Assembly: GCF_000210075.1 (NCBI RefSeq)
Contig: NC_021017.1
Location: 2,344,706 to 2,408,705, forward strand
Reading direction: 5' to 3'
Length of the DNA stretch: 64,000 bases
From: Bacteroides xylanisolvens XB1A
GTDB taxonomy: Bacteria > Bacteroidota > Bacteroidia > Bacteroidales > Bacteroidaceae
Each line of letters begins with the position of its first letter. Within the stretch, counting starts at the first letter, position 1. Made by a program: the position numbers and the translations under genes. Positions 52,410-62,509 of this stretch are shown here, piece after piece. The notes below the pieces were generated by a model. That model was not told where the DNA came from, searched no databases, and saw nothing but the letters and a program-made list of their open reading frames with translations.

Positions 52410-54476
52410 TTATGGTTTTACTTCGTATTGATAGAGTGCAAAAGAGTTCTTGTCATTTAGCTCGAAACTTACTCTACCCTGTGCGACGACTTTTGCAGCA
52501 AACTTCTTGCCACTTCCCATCACAGGAGTAAAAGTAACTTTCTTACCCTCAGGAAGCCAAGTGTCAATAGTCCCCCTGGCTTGCTCATTATCTTCGCGGT
52601 AAACCACAAGATAGCCTTGCGTGCCGGAGACGGTCGATTGGAATCCTGTCCACGAACGTCCCGAAGGTTCTTCACCAATAGGCAGTATGACGCCTTGATG
52701 AAACCGGAGTTGCAAAGGTTGGTATTTCTTGAGCAGAGATGCCGTAATATAAGCCTCTTCGGGCAGGTTCGAAGCCTCCATCCAAGCCAACGGCTGCGCC
52801 GCCAAGGTGATGGCAAAGAGGTAATCGAAACTGTAACGGGCGGGGGCAAAAGGGTCGGCAGCGTCATACTTGTCGGCATTGCGCCATTTATTAAGGAACT
52901 CTATCTGCATCTTCTCCGCCGGTACATAGCGAGACAGCATCCAGAGGTTGCGCAAGGTGCGATAAGGGTAATAGTTGCCCCAATCGGTATAGCGGTTTTC
53001 CAAGAAGATGTTGCCGTACTCGTTCATATAGTGATACCCACCGCGACGACCGGCAGTGGCATCGAGGTTGAAAATCACTTCATAGTTGGTTTGCTCCAAC
53101 ACGGTATCAAACAGTCGGCGTAGATTCTGTTCAGCTGTCTTGGTAGGTATCTGCAGGCCGTCTATCTTAAAACAGCAGATGCCGTACTTCTTATAAAGTC
53201 CGATAATGGCTTGCGCATCTTTTTGCCAATCGGCAAAATCATTCTGTATGCTGGGATTGAACCATAATCCGATGCGAATACCCAATTTCTTGCCTTTCTC
53301 TACAATAGGTTTCAGCCCATGAGGGAACTTTGTGGGGTTGGGCGTCCAGTAATCGCCACTTTTCCAGATATCCTTAAAACTACCTCCGGCAGTCTTCGAG
53401 TTAGGGCTTTTTCCGCTCTGCCAGCCATCGTCCAGTTGAAAGAGGGTAATGCCCATGCGTGCGGCACGGTCTAGTTCTGCCAGACAGAAAGCCTCATCTA
53501 TTTTGGCATCCTGGCTACGGTCGCCCCAGGTATTGAGCATAATCATCTCATCCTGTGCGGCGGTGTGGTGGCGCAGTTGTTTCTGATAGAGGCGCAGGGC
53601 AGTAAGCGCTTCTTGCTCGCCACCGGTATAGATGCCGGTAACGCATCCATAAACGCGGGTCCAGCTATCCGGCTTTACATCATGAGACGCAATGCCCAGC
53701 CCCACTACCATAAAATCACTAAAGTCCGCCACGAAGTCAGAACCCGGATAATGTAATTGGGTACTGCTGCTAGGAGCCTCTTTCAAAAAAAAGAAGCCTT
53801 GACGCGTAACTACGTCATGAGCAAAAAGCAAATTACCACGATACGTATTGCGACGGTAAGGAAGCCAGGTACGCCCGGTCACCAGATTGTCGTTCCAATC
53901 GGTGTAGTCGAAAAACTCGATTGTGCGGGCACTCCAATGATTGCCGGATAGTTGCAACCTGTCGAGCGTGGGAGTTTTCACCCCCGTAGCCATATCGGCC
54001 GTGTGCTCTATATTTTTGCGGTCGGCGTTAGAGCGGTTATCCTCCTTATTCTGATAAAGTTCCACTTGCCCTTTCAGATAGGTGTCGCAAGCAATGGCGG
54101 GACAGTCTGCATAAATGCGATAGCGACGCTCTATATTCAGCGAACCGATAGTGCAAGCCACGGTAGCCTGCAGATAACTGGCGTGGATGCCGTTCGTCGG
54201 TATCTCGTTCACGGTAAGTGTAGCATCCGTAGGGATACCTTTCACAATCGAGAAATCGGGTTGTTTGCCCTGTGCCGGAATGGTTTTTCCGTGTTGCTTG
54301 TCAGTAAGGCTGATGGTAACAGGCGCACCGTTATTCCACAGCATGGCGCGTTCCATATAGTTATTGCCCATACGTAGCGTGTCACCTTTCAGAAAAGCGT
54401 AATACTGTTGTCCTCCCCAAAGCGGCAAGGTACATATTGCCGATAGAAATATCGTAATAATATTTTTTTTGCTCAT
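52410..54476 (-). CDS. Clan GH-D (GH36/GH27-like) alpha-galactosidase-type enzyme
   Basis: Secreted protein of 688 aa from the ATG at 54476 (MSKKNIITIFLSAICTLPLWG signal); a longer in-frame reading runs back into the preceding gene and is rejected. An N-terminal beta-sandwich is followed by a TIM barrel with LFQLDDGWQSG and GICCFKIDG, whose Asp is the likely nucleophile; the acid/base is possibly in RYTDW. It ends with a beta domain. It is divergent from the GH36 at 813-2996. Alpha-galactosidase is the nearest activity I can suggest, but other alpha-glycosides are possible. It starts 7 bp after the FAD oxidoreductase stop, so the two are coupled. Confidence 0.78.
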   Translation of the reverse strand: MSKKNIITIFLSAICTLPLWGGQQYYAFLKGDTLRMGNNYMERAMLWNNGAPVTISLTDKQHGKTIPAQGKQPDFSIVKGIPTDATLTVNEIPTNGIHASYLQATVACTIGSLNIERRYRIYADCPAIACDTYLKGQVELYQNKEDNRSNADRKNIEHTADMATGVKTPTLDRLQLSGNHWSARTIEFFDYTDWNDNLVTGRTWLPYRRNTYRGNLLFAHDVVTRQGFFFLKEAPSSSTQLHYPGSDFVADFSDFMVVGLGIASHDVKPDSWTRVYGCVTGIYTGGEQEALTALRLYQKQLRHHTAAQDEMIMLNTWGDRSQDAKIDEAFCLAELDRAARMGITLFQLDDGWQSGKSPNSKTAGGSFKDIWKSGDYWTPNPTKFPHGLKPIVEKGKKLGIRIGLWFNPSIQNDFADWQKDAQAIIGLYKKYGICCFKIDGLQIPTKTAEQNLRRLFDTVLEQTNYEVIFNLDATAGRRGGYHYMNEYGNIFLENRYTDWGNYYPYRTLRNLWMLSRYVPAEKMQIEFLNKWRNADKYDAADPFAPARYSFDYLFAITLAAQPLAWMEASNLPEEAYITASLLKKYQPLQLRFHQGVILPIGEEPSGRSWTGFQSTVSGTQGYLVVYREDNEQARGTIDTWLPEGKKVTFTPVMGSGKKFAAKVVAQGRVSFELNDKNSFALYQYEVKP

Positions 54477-54483
54477 AGTTTGT

Positions 54484-56355
54484 CTACGGTTTGATGTAAG
54501 CTCCCGGAACTTCCAACAATTTGTTGGGTTCGTTGAAGCGTTGGTTATCGGGCACATCGCGTTTGCCCAGACCCGCTTGCATAAGTTGCTTCAGTTCCGG
54601 CAGGTGATGATGATAGATGTCGCGCGGCTCTACACGATGCTTGTGGCAGAGTCCGGCTGCCATACCTACTACTTCACCCATCATGCCGGTAGTACGCATC
54701 ACACGTACCGTACCCAAAGCTACATGGGTGCAGCTCATATTGCGGCCTGCCATAAAGAGGTTGTCCACATTGCGAGAATAGAGGCAGCGATAGGGAACGG
54801 CATAAGGATGAATCCAACGATGCACCGTAGCCGACTTGAATTCATTGCCGGGAAAACGTACACTATTCACGCTGTCGGGGAAGTGAAGGTCGATGCTCCA
54901 GGTAGTGGTGAACGAAGCATCCTCGTGCGCCACATTCTTGTCTATATCGTCCTGTGACAGTACGTAGTCGCCCAAGAGACGGCGTGATTCACGTTTGCCT
55001 GAAACATACGCCACCCAGTCGAGGGAACGGTTGGCATACTTCTTATGGTCTTTATAGTGATTTTTCAGATAGCTCCAGTTGGAATATATCACCAAAAGTC
55101 CATAGTCGCGTACACGTTCAGCTTCGCTGACTTGATTGCGGTTCATACCTGTTTCCCATTTCCACTCGCCCATGGTTACAGGCTCACAGTTTTCAGCGTC
55201 AAAGCGCACGCCATATTCAAAATGAGGGAATGAGGTTTTCTTCTTCATGTCCTTGCTATACCATTGTATAGAGGCGCCCATGACCAATGAGTCGGGCTGT
55301 TCGGGAGCAAGGCTCTCGCCATATTCATCGCGACCTTCACGTCCCATAGCCCAATCGGCACCGGCTAAATAGCCTATGGTAGCGTCGCCTGTGCAGTCGC
55401 TAAAGAGAGGAGCGGTAAGTTCGGTTTGTTCGCCCGTCTCGATATGCTGGATAGTGACTGACGCAATGCGGTCTGCTTGCATCTTCACGGCTACCGCACG
55501 CTGAGAAGCATAAAGAGTAATGTTCTTTTCGGCATCTATGAAGTCTTCTTTCTTCTGGTCTTCGTAGTAGTCACCCGGTTGTGCATTACCGGAACGTTCA
55601 TGACCGAACTCACGTATCATACGCCCCAATCCCTGATTAGGCCCCATTTCAATAATACCGCCGAGATGTACACGAATCTCTGACGAGTTATTGCCGCCCA
55701 ATACAGGACGGTCGTTCACTAGTGCCACCTTACAGCCTAACCGGGCGGCCGATGCGGCAGCACACATTCCGGCTATTCCCCCTCCTACTACCACAAAGTC
55801 GTATTGATGAGCGGGTACCGTCTGTTGTTGTCGCAAGCGGGTACGAAGTGCGGCTGTCTCTGCCGCATCCCAGGTAGCAGGCTGCGTGTTCGCATCGGTC
55901 GTAAGGTAAATGGCATCGCAACGACCATCGAAACCGGTGAGGTCTTTCAGGGCAAGGGTGGTAGTCCCTGCTTTCAATACTGTCTTTCCGGCAAATTGCC
56001 ATTGCCAGGAATTACCGGTATGTCCTAATGTAGCTTTCAGCAATTTGCCGCCTAAAGCCAGGCGGAACTTTCCGGGGCCCTCGGCATCGGTCCAAGGTGA
56101 AGTCCAGTTGTAGGTACGGGCATATACGTAGTAAGTGCCCGCCTGGGGAATGTTGATTTCTGCCGTAGCATCCGCCACAGGGATGCCCATGCCATGTGCC
56201 ATGAGATAGGGCGAACCCATTTGATCCATGAACTGCTGGTCGAGCACCCAGCCGCCTCGCTGGCTGAAACTTTCAGCTTCGATGAGCAGTTCTTCGGCTA
56301 CAGCCACAAGGCTACAGGCTACGGCTATGCATGTCAATAAGAATTTTTTCATCAC
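54484..56355 (-). CDS. Secreted FAD-dependent oxidoreductase with N-terminal carbohydrate-binding-like domain
   Basis: Protein of 623 aa with a Sec-type signal peptide (LLTCIAVACSLVAVA). Residues about 20-165 form a CBM6/35-like sandwich (LLIEAESFSQRGGWVLD, GTYYVYARTYNW). A FAD-binding Rossmann region follows: FVVVGGGIAGMCAAASAARLG and LGGNNSSEIRVHLGG, as in FAD_oxidored (PF12831-type) proteins. FSDCTGDATIGYLAGAD and the C-terminal FMAGRNMSCTHVALGTVRVM are the other conserved blocks. Secreted members recur in Bacteroides loci for acidic plant polysaccharides, but the reaction is not known to me. No twin-arginine motif is seen, so how FAD is acquired outside the cytoplasm is unclear. Confidence 0.85.
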   Translation of the reverse strand: MMKKFLLTCIAVACSLVAVAEELLIEAESFSQRGGWVLDQQFMDQMGSPYLMAHGMGIPVADATAEINIPQAGTYYVYARTYNWTSPWTDAEGPGKFRLALGGKLLKATLGHTGNSWQWQFAGKTVLKAGTTTLALKDLTGFDGRCDAIYLTTDANTQPATWDAAETAALRTRLRQQQTVPAHQYDFVVVGGGIAGMCAAASAARLGCKVALVNDRPVLGGNNSSEIRVHLGGIIEMGPNQGLGRMIREFGHERSGNAQPGDYYEDQKKEDFIDAEKNITLYASQRAVAVKMQADRIASVTIQHIETGEQTELTAPLFSDCTGDATIGYLAGADWAMGREGRDEYGESLAPEQPDSLVMGASIQWYSKDMKKKTSFPHFEYGVRFDAENCEPVTMGEWKWETGMNRNQVSEAERVRDYGLLVIYSNWSYLKNHYKDHKKYANRSLDWVAYVSGKRESRRLLGDYVLSQDDIDKNVAHEDASFTTTWSIDLHFPDSVNSVRFPGNEFKSATVHRWIHPYAVPYRCLYSRNVDNLFMAGRNMSCTHVALGTVRVMRTTGMMGEVVGMAAGLCHKHRVEPRDIYHHHLPELKQLMQAGLGKRDVPDNQRFNEPNKLLEVPGAYIKP

Positions 56356-56405
56356 AGTACAGCGTTTTTATGATTATTGTCTACTATCTTCACAGAGGGA
56401 ACAGA

Positions 56406-57518
56406 TTATCTCGCCATTTTATAAATTTCATTGCCTGCCATCAAAAAAGCACCAACTCCATAAACCTCCGTCATGTCACGAGTCACTTTCTTCGGATCGG
56501 CACCGATTTGCTGCACATAACCCAGTTTCCCATTCGGTTCCACAGCCGAGACTAATGCATTCCAGCCTTTTATCATTACAGGAAGATAAATTTCCTTATC
56601 CAATAAACCTTCGTTTATTCCATAAGCAATGGAATAGACAATGAAAGTAGTGCAACTCGTTTCCGGTGATGGATAAGAGGCAGGATCCAAGAGACTGGCA
56701 TGCCAAAAACCGTCCGGATGCTGCAATCCGGCAACACGTGTAGCCAGTTTTACAAATAATTCCTCATAGAATTTGCGGTTCTTATCTTTCTTGGGCAGTT
56801 CCTTTAATATTTCAACCAGACCACCAAGCACCCAACCGTTGCCACGTCCCCAAAAGACTTTCTTGCCATTGGCTTCGCGCTTATCAAAATAACGCCAGTC
56901 ACGGTAGAACAAGTTTTCTTCTTTATCGAACAGGTAATCATAAGTCGCTTTATACTCACGATTCATAAATTTGATATATTTTTTCTCTCCGGTCAGCATA
57001 TACAGTTTGGCATATACAGGGGGAGCCATAAAGAGAGCATCACACCAAGTCCAACGTTCCAAGGTCTTTAAGTCTCCCTCCACCAGCTTGAAACTGCCTT
57101 CGGACGGATGATTGACAATCCATTCCGTACGGGCGAGCGTAGGGATAATCATTGCTTCGTCTTTGTACTTGCGGTATAAATCCAAAAAGGACTGTGATAC
57201 AGCGATGTCATCAGCATGGTAAAACCGTTTGTCCGGCTGCCAACAATTCCGCCGCCCGATACGAGTCAGCCACTTATAATATGTATCATCATTGTCTTCT
57301 TTTTCAGCCAATTCTGCCCAATCCACCATGCCGACATAAAGAGCACCTTGCGGCCAGTTCAAGTCGTCATGTTCAGGAGCGGGGTGTGGATTGGCAATCT
57401 GCCAATCCGCCACCTTTCGCATAATAGACTTTATTTCTGCTTTTTGAAAAGGAATCTCTGTTGCCATTATAAAAACGGAACATAACAGAGACGCTCCCAA
57501 TAAAAGTGTTTTTTTCAT
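56406..57518 (-). CDS. GH105 unsaturated uronyl (rhamnogalacturonyl) hydrolase
   Basis: Secreted (alpha/alpha)6-barrel protein of 370 aa, signal peptide MKKTLLLGASLLCSVFIMA. Motifs are WPQGALYVGMVDWAEL, RFYHADDIAVSQSFLDLY (carrying the catalytic acidic region), WCDALFMAPPVYAKL, WGRGNGWVLGGL and DGFWHASLLDP, all typical of GH105 (YteR/YesR). It hydrates and releases the 4,5-unsaturated uronic acid left by lyases on pectic or similar acidic oligosaccharides. It points to a uronic-acid-containing substrate for this locus. It lies 29 bp after the GH3 stop. Confidence 0.93.
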   Translation of the reverse strand: MKKTLLLGASLLCSVFIMATEIPFQKAEIKSIMRKVADWQIANPHPAPEHDDLNWPQGALYVGMVDWAELAEKEDNDDTYYKWLTRIGRRNCWQPDKRFYHADDIAVSQSFLDLYRKYKDEAMIIPTLARTEWIVNHPSEGSFKLVEGDLKTLERWTWCDALFMAPPVYAKLYMLTGEKKYIKFMNREYKATYDYLFDKEENLFYRDWRYFDKREANGKKVFWGRGNGWVLGGLVEILKELPKKDKNRKFYEELFVKLATRVAGLQHPDGFWHASLLDPASYPSPETSCTTFIVYSIAYGINEGLLDKEIYLPVMIKGWNALVSAVEPNGKLGYVQQIGADPKKVTRDMTEVYGVGAFLMAGNEIYKMAR

Positions 57519-57547
57519 TATATATTTATTTGTTTATCATTCGGTCA

Positions 57548-59998
57548 TTACAGTTCAACTGTAGCCTTTAAAGGCAATTGACTGGAAGCAGGCCCGACTA
57601 AGATCTCAAAGTCTCCTTTTTCCACTACAAAGCGGTGTTGATTCATATCGTAAAAAGAGAATGCATCCTCATCCAGCACAACAGAAACCCGCTTCTTCTC
57701 CCCTTTCTTCAAGAATACCTTTTCATATCCTTTCAGTTCTTTCAACGGACGGGGAACAGAAGACTGTATATCATGCACATACACCTGTGCCACCTCCGAA
57801 GCATCCATCTTACCTGTATTCTCTATATCAAAGCTAACGGTAACCTGATGCTCACCCGTTTTCTCTGCAGCCATATTACTATAAGCGAAAGTAGTATAGG
57901 ACAAACCGTAGCCAAACGGATAGAAAGGTTCTTTTCCCGAACGGTCGTATCCACGATAACCGACAAAGACACCTTCGGAATAGTCTACACGCTTAATCTC
58001 CGCCTTTAAGTTCTCGTAATAACTACCGTGCACCGGATTATCGTCCCATTTCCGCTCGATAGAAATCGGTAGCTTTCCACTTGGAGAAATCTTACCGGTC
58101 AGGATTTCAGCAATTGCCTGGCCGCCTTCCTGTCCCGGATACCAGGCCATAAGAATCGCTTTTGCGGCATCATACCAGTTGGTGAAATCCACACCGCCAC
58201 CGGCGTTCAGTACAACCACAACATTGGGATGCATGGACGCAATCTTCTTGATAAACAGTTCCTGATAGCGAAGCAAGGCAAACGGACGGTCAAAGCCTTC
58301 GCCTTCGGTATTACTATTGAAACCTGTGCAGAACACAACATTATCCACCTTTGCCAATCCTTGACGAAGTTTCGCCTCATTAAGGCTATAAGCATTAAAA
58401 CGAATGATGGCCGAAGAAATATTATCAAAGAATTCAATCCGGAAACGGTATTCCTTACCACCCTCAACCGGCAGTTCAACTTCACGGCTAGAGTAGGAAT
58501 GATTTCCCCAATCTCCCGTAATATGCTTGTCATTCACAAACAGACGATAACCGTCATCACCACCGATATGAAGTTTCAACTGACCGTCAGTTTGTGGCAT
58601 GTAGCAGGCTGTCCAACGGACAGAGAATCCATCTGTCGGAAAGCCGTCCAAAGGTGCCCCATATCCCCAGTCATAATCAACAGAGGATTCCGTGCGTATT
58701 ACTTCAGGCTGTCCCGAAAGGGTCTTGTTTTTAAAGTATTCAGCCTTGAAGCCTTTCATCTGACGATTAGCATCAGTATAAAACTCATGGACAATATCTT
58801 CATAAATCACATCATCCGTCAATAGTAACAGATTATTTTTCTTCAATTCTTTCAAGCCTTGAGCTACTGAGACGGTAGAAAAAGGAGTGACAAACCCACT
58901 GCCACCACCGGTAGGAATCAAATTTGCATTAGGCCCCATCACGGCTGTCTTCCCTTTCAGCGGGAGCAAGTTTCCTTCATTCTTCAACAGGACTACACCC
59001 TCGCGCGCCAGCTCTAAAGCTGTCTGGCGGGAGAAAGGATTATCCTCTGCTATGTTGCTGTCTTTCTGTTCCTTATCCAGCATACCATAAGCAATCAGAG
59101 TTTGCAGGATGTGTTGTACTTTCAGGTTGATGGTTTCTTCTGTCACTGTGCCCGCTTTGATAGCAGGCAACAGATTCTCCAAATTCATAAAACGTCCTTT
59201 CGGCATTTCGAGGTCAAGTCCGGCGTTAGCAGCGCCTACGGCGGAATATACGGAAGTCCAGTCAGACATCAGAATACCTTTGAAGCCCCAAAGATTGCGC
59301 AAGACATCAATATTCAGCCATTTATGTTCGGTGGCATGGACACCGTTCAACAGATTGTAGCTGTTCATTACGGCGCCGACATTGGCTTCCTGTACTGCTT
59401 TCCGGAAAGCCGGGAAATAGATTTCCTGCAAAGTACGCTCGTCTATGTCAGAGCTGGCATGGTGGCGGCTCCATTCCTGGTTGTTGCCAGCAAAGTGTTT
59501 GATTGTAGCAATGACTCCTTCCGATTGTACTCCCAGGATATATTGTTTCGCCGTTTCACCTGTCAAGTAAGGGTCTTCACCGAAGTATTCAAAGTTACGG
59601 CCGCACAACGGAGCACGATAGATATTCACGCCCGGACCCAACAGGATATTAACTCCTCTTGCCTTGGCATCCTGTCCCAAGCCTTGCCCTAACTTATAAA
59701 GTAATTCCCGGTTCCAAGTAGAAGCGGAAAGTATTCCGGAAGGATATAAAGTGCTCTTGGGAGCATGATTACGAATTCCCTGCGGCCCGTCAGCCAACTT
59801 GATTTCAGGTATTCCCAAACGGGGAATGGCACGCAGAGAAAAACTGGTATATCCGGAGATATACTCTATTTTCTCTTGCAAAGTCATTTTTGATACAATG
59901 TCCTTCGCACGTTGTTCGGCTTGGGGAGTGATTGTTTGTGCACAGGTTAATATGCTCCATAGCATACATAAACCTATGCCTCCTATTTTCTTTTTCAT
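57548..59998 (-). CDS. GH3 beta-glycosidase with PA14 insertion
   Basis: Secreted GH3 enzyme of 816 aa. The signal peptide is followed by the barrel (LADGPQGIRNH, IKHFAGNNQEWSRH), with the nucleophile Asp in LMSDWTSV. The beta-sandwich domain is interrupted by a PA14 module (FKAEYFKNKTLSG ... LHIGGDDGYRLFVND), as in beta-glucosidases whose PA14 shapes the active-site pocket. A C-terminal FnIII-like domain (SFDIENTGKMDASEVAQVYV) completes it. It lies 79 bp downstream of the frameshifted GH3 and heads a tight run with GH105. The glycon (Glc, Xyl, Ara) cannot be read from the sequence. Confidence 0.93.
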   Translation of the reverse strand: MKKKIGGIGLCMLWSILTCAQTITPQAEQRAKDIVSKMTLQEKIEYISGYTSFSLRAIPRLGIPEIKLADGPQGIRNHAPKSTLYPSGILSASTWNRELLYKLGQGLGQDAKARGVNILLGPGVNIYRAPLCGRNFEYFGEDPYLTGETAKQYILGVQSEGVIATIKHFAGNNQEWSRHHASSDIDERTLQEIYFPAFRKAVQEANVGAVMNSYNLLNGVHATEHKWLNIDVLRNLWGFKGILMSDWTSVYSAVGAANAGLDLEMPKGRFMNLENLLPAIKAGTVTEETINLKVQHILQTLIAYGMLDKEQKDSNIAEDNPFSRQTALELAREGVVLLKNEGNLLPLKGKTAVMGPNANLIPTGGGSGFVTPFSTVSVAQGLKELKKNNLLLLTDDVIYEDIVHEFYTDANRQMKGFKAEYFKNKTLSGQPEVIRTESSVDYDWGYGAPLDGFPTDGFSVRWTACYMPQTDGQLKLHIGGDDGYRLFVNDKHITGDWGNHSYSSREVELPVEGGKEYRFRIEFFDNISSAIIRFNAYSLNEAKLRQGLAKVDNVVFCTGFNSNTEGEGFDRPFALLRYQELFIKKIASMHPNVVVVLNAGGGVDFTNWYDAAKAILMAWYPGQEGGQAIAEILTGKISPSGKLPISIERKWDDNPVHGSYYENLKAEIKRVDYSEGVFVGYRGYDRSGKEPFYPFGYGLSYTTFAYSNMAAEKTGEHQVTVSFDIENTGKMDASEVAQVYVHDIQSSVPRPLKELKGYEKVFLKKGEKKRVSVVLDEDAFSFYDMNQHRFVVEKGDFEILVGPASSQLPLKATVEL

Positions 59999-60077
59999 GG
60001 TGATTCTGTGTTAATATAATATGTGTAAAAAACCAACTTAGCTATCAGCTCTTCACACACTTTTGTTCTTTACATTT

Positions 60078-62286
60078 TTAGTCTATCAGTTCTATTTTAA
60101 CGGTCTGTCCTTGTACCAGAATATGATATTCGCCGGCTTCAAGGAAGCGTTTACCATCCTCATTGACAAAACCGAAATCACGTTCCAGGTCGATGTCGAA
60201 ACGGAAAGTCTTCGTTTCGCCGGCTTTGATAAGTTGTTTCTCAAAGTGTTTCAGTTCTTTCACCGGACGGGTGATAGAGCAATAAGGATCGGAGATAAAC
60301 CAATGAACAGTCTCTGCTCCGTCGCGAGAACCGGTGTTGGTGACAGTCACTTCTGCCGACAGTTTATCGCCGCGCTTCACTTTAGTAGCAGAAGGGGTAA
60401 CAGTGCCATACTTAAATTCGGTATAACTTAATCCATGCCCGAACGGATATAACGGATCGCTTGTTATATCTTTATAAAATCCCTGATGTCCGCGTCCGCT
60501 CTTGCGGCGATTATAATAAATAGGAATTTGTCCTGTGGAATAAGGGAACGTCATGGCTAGTTTACCGGAAGGGTTGATACGTCCTGATAAAATACCTGCC
60601 ATTGAACGTGCACCATTTATTCCCGGTTGCCATATCTCCAATATAGCATCACAAAGAGGTTCCATGCGATTTAACTCCAAGGGACGTCCATTAGAAAGTA
60701 CCAATATAACAGGTTTACCAGCCTCCTTTAGCTCTTTCACCAATTCTTCCTGAATCTGTGGCAAAGCAATCGTAGAACGGGAGGCATTCTCACCACTCCA
60801 GGTAAGCATCTCGCCCAAACAAACAATGACTACATCAGACCAACGAGCAACGTCCAATGCGCCAGCAAAACCTGAACGGTCATTGCCCTGCGGTTTGCAT
60901 CCCATTGCATAACGTAATTCGGCATCTCCTCCAAACTCGGCAGTCAACCCATCATAGAGCATTTCCACATCCGTATCTTTTCCATGTCCGCACCAGGAAC
61001 CCAATAAGTCCCAACCATTTTTTGCCATTGGACCTACTACGGCAATTCTTTTTTTTGTTTGTAAGTGGTAATATCTGATTGTCATTTTTCAACAACACCA
61101 TTGATTCTGCTGCCAGTTGAGCGGCCACAGCCATACTTTGCGGACGGAAAAAACGATCCTTCTCATTAGTAACCGGAGTATAAGGACGTTCGAACAAACC
61201 CAGACGGAATTTTACACGCAATACCCGACGAACTGATTCGTCAACTTGTGCCATTGTTACCTTACCTTCCTCTACAAGCTCTTTCAGATGACGATCGTAG
61301 GCATGAGACATCATATCCATTTCAAGCCCCGCATTAAAAGCATACCGAGCAGCATCTTTCTTTGTAGCGGCTAATCCCTGATTCTTTAACTGTTCCACAG
61401 CCCCCCAGTCAGACACAATGAACCCGTCATGTTTCCAACGTTTCTTTAATATCTCGGTCATGATATAAGGATTAGCTGACCCGGGTACTCCACTGATGTC
61501 ATTGAAAGAACTCATCAAAGTGGGCGCACCAGCTTTCACTCCCATCTCATAGGGCAGTAGATAAGTATCCCAAAGAGTTTGAGCTGAAATTTCGGTATAA
61601 ACATAATCTCGCCCAGCCTCCGAAGCACCATAACCTACATAGTGTTTCAGACAAGCAGCCATACGGTTCTCTGCTGACATATCATCTCCCTGATACCCAC
61701 GCACCGAAGCAGCGGCAAACACTCCATTTGTATAAGGATCTTCACCATATCCTTCGGCTACACGTCCCCATCGAGGATCACGTGCCACGTCGATCATGGG
61801 AGAAAAAGTCCAATCAACCCCAGACATGCGGGCTTCTTGTGCAGATACCGCACATGCCTGTTCTACCAATCCCGGATTCCATGAACAGGCCTGCCCCAAC
61901 GAAATAGGATATATGGTGCGAAAACCATGAATAGCATCGTAGCCAAAAATGATGGGAATGCCCAAACGAGATTCTTCCATCGCTTTTTTCTGCATACTAT
62001 TACGCAACTCTGGATTTATATCAAAGTAAATCAAAGAACCAATCTCTGACGGTACTTTTTTCACTTCTTCGCCAACATTATTCACATTGTTATTTCGTCC
62101 CAATGTATATTGGTTTAGCTGCAAAACCTTTTCCTCCAATGTCATACGCGATATTAAATCATCAATACGTTTTTCAATTGGAGCTTTGGCATCCTTATAC
62201 AAAGGAATACTCTTTTTATCTTTTGACGAAAGAGAATGTGTGACTCCCAATAGGCACAATCCCAAAATCAAAACTTTTTTTCTCAT
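60078..62286 (-). pseudogene. GH3 beta-glycosidase, interrupted by a frameshift in an A8 run
   Basis: The N-terminal part (62286 to a stop at 60952) carries the signal peptide and the GH3 barrel (FGYDAIHGFRTIYP, nucleophile Asp in IVSDWGAV). The C-terminal part (beta-sandwich, GDAELRYAMGC, FnIII-like end) is in another frame to 60078. The frames meet at eight A residues on the minus strand (T run 61049-61056): AAC AAA AAA AAG AAT gives NKKKN. With seven A residues it reads NKKRIAVVGPMA, the expected GH3 linker, giving one 735-aa protein. The indel may be a true mutation, a sequencing error, or compensated by transcriptional slippage on A8. Confidence 0.9.
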
Positions 62287-62509
62287 CAATGTTTTCGTCA
62301 GTTAATTATTATTTCTAGTTTTCAGATGTATATCAGGCAATACGTAAGCAGATACTTATTCCAGCCATTCCATGCACTTATCATTTAGCTAAGTACCAGA
62401 TACTTACAATCAGTTCATTGGAGATATATGCCCAACGAACCGGAGAACTATGACCTGCCAATACATTCATTTCCAACAATTAATGTATCTCGTAGCAATT
62501 GACTATGAC
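62287..62509. other. Intergenic region without recognised feature
   Basis: Gap of 223 bp between the DUF4832-like gene and the GH3 gene. It contains a repeated CAGATACTTA (62349 and 62397) and a small inverted repeat ACTTA...TAAGT (62376-62394), but no promoter consensus that I can defend. Confidence 0.4.

Noticed and set aside
61041..61064. Programmed -1 frameshift (dnaX-like A AAA AAG) in the GH3 gene
   Set aside because: The downstream frame is reached by +1 (or -2), not -1, so the dnaX mechanism would not join the two halves. An indel or transcriptional slippage fits better.
62287..62509. Possible additional 22-bp array ahead of the GH3 gene
   Set aside because: Short TAAG/CTTA inverted pairs occur, but their centres are not 22 bp or a multiple apart.
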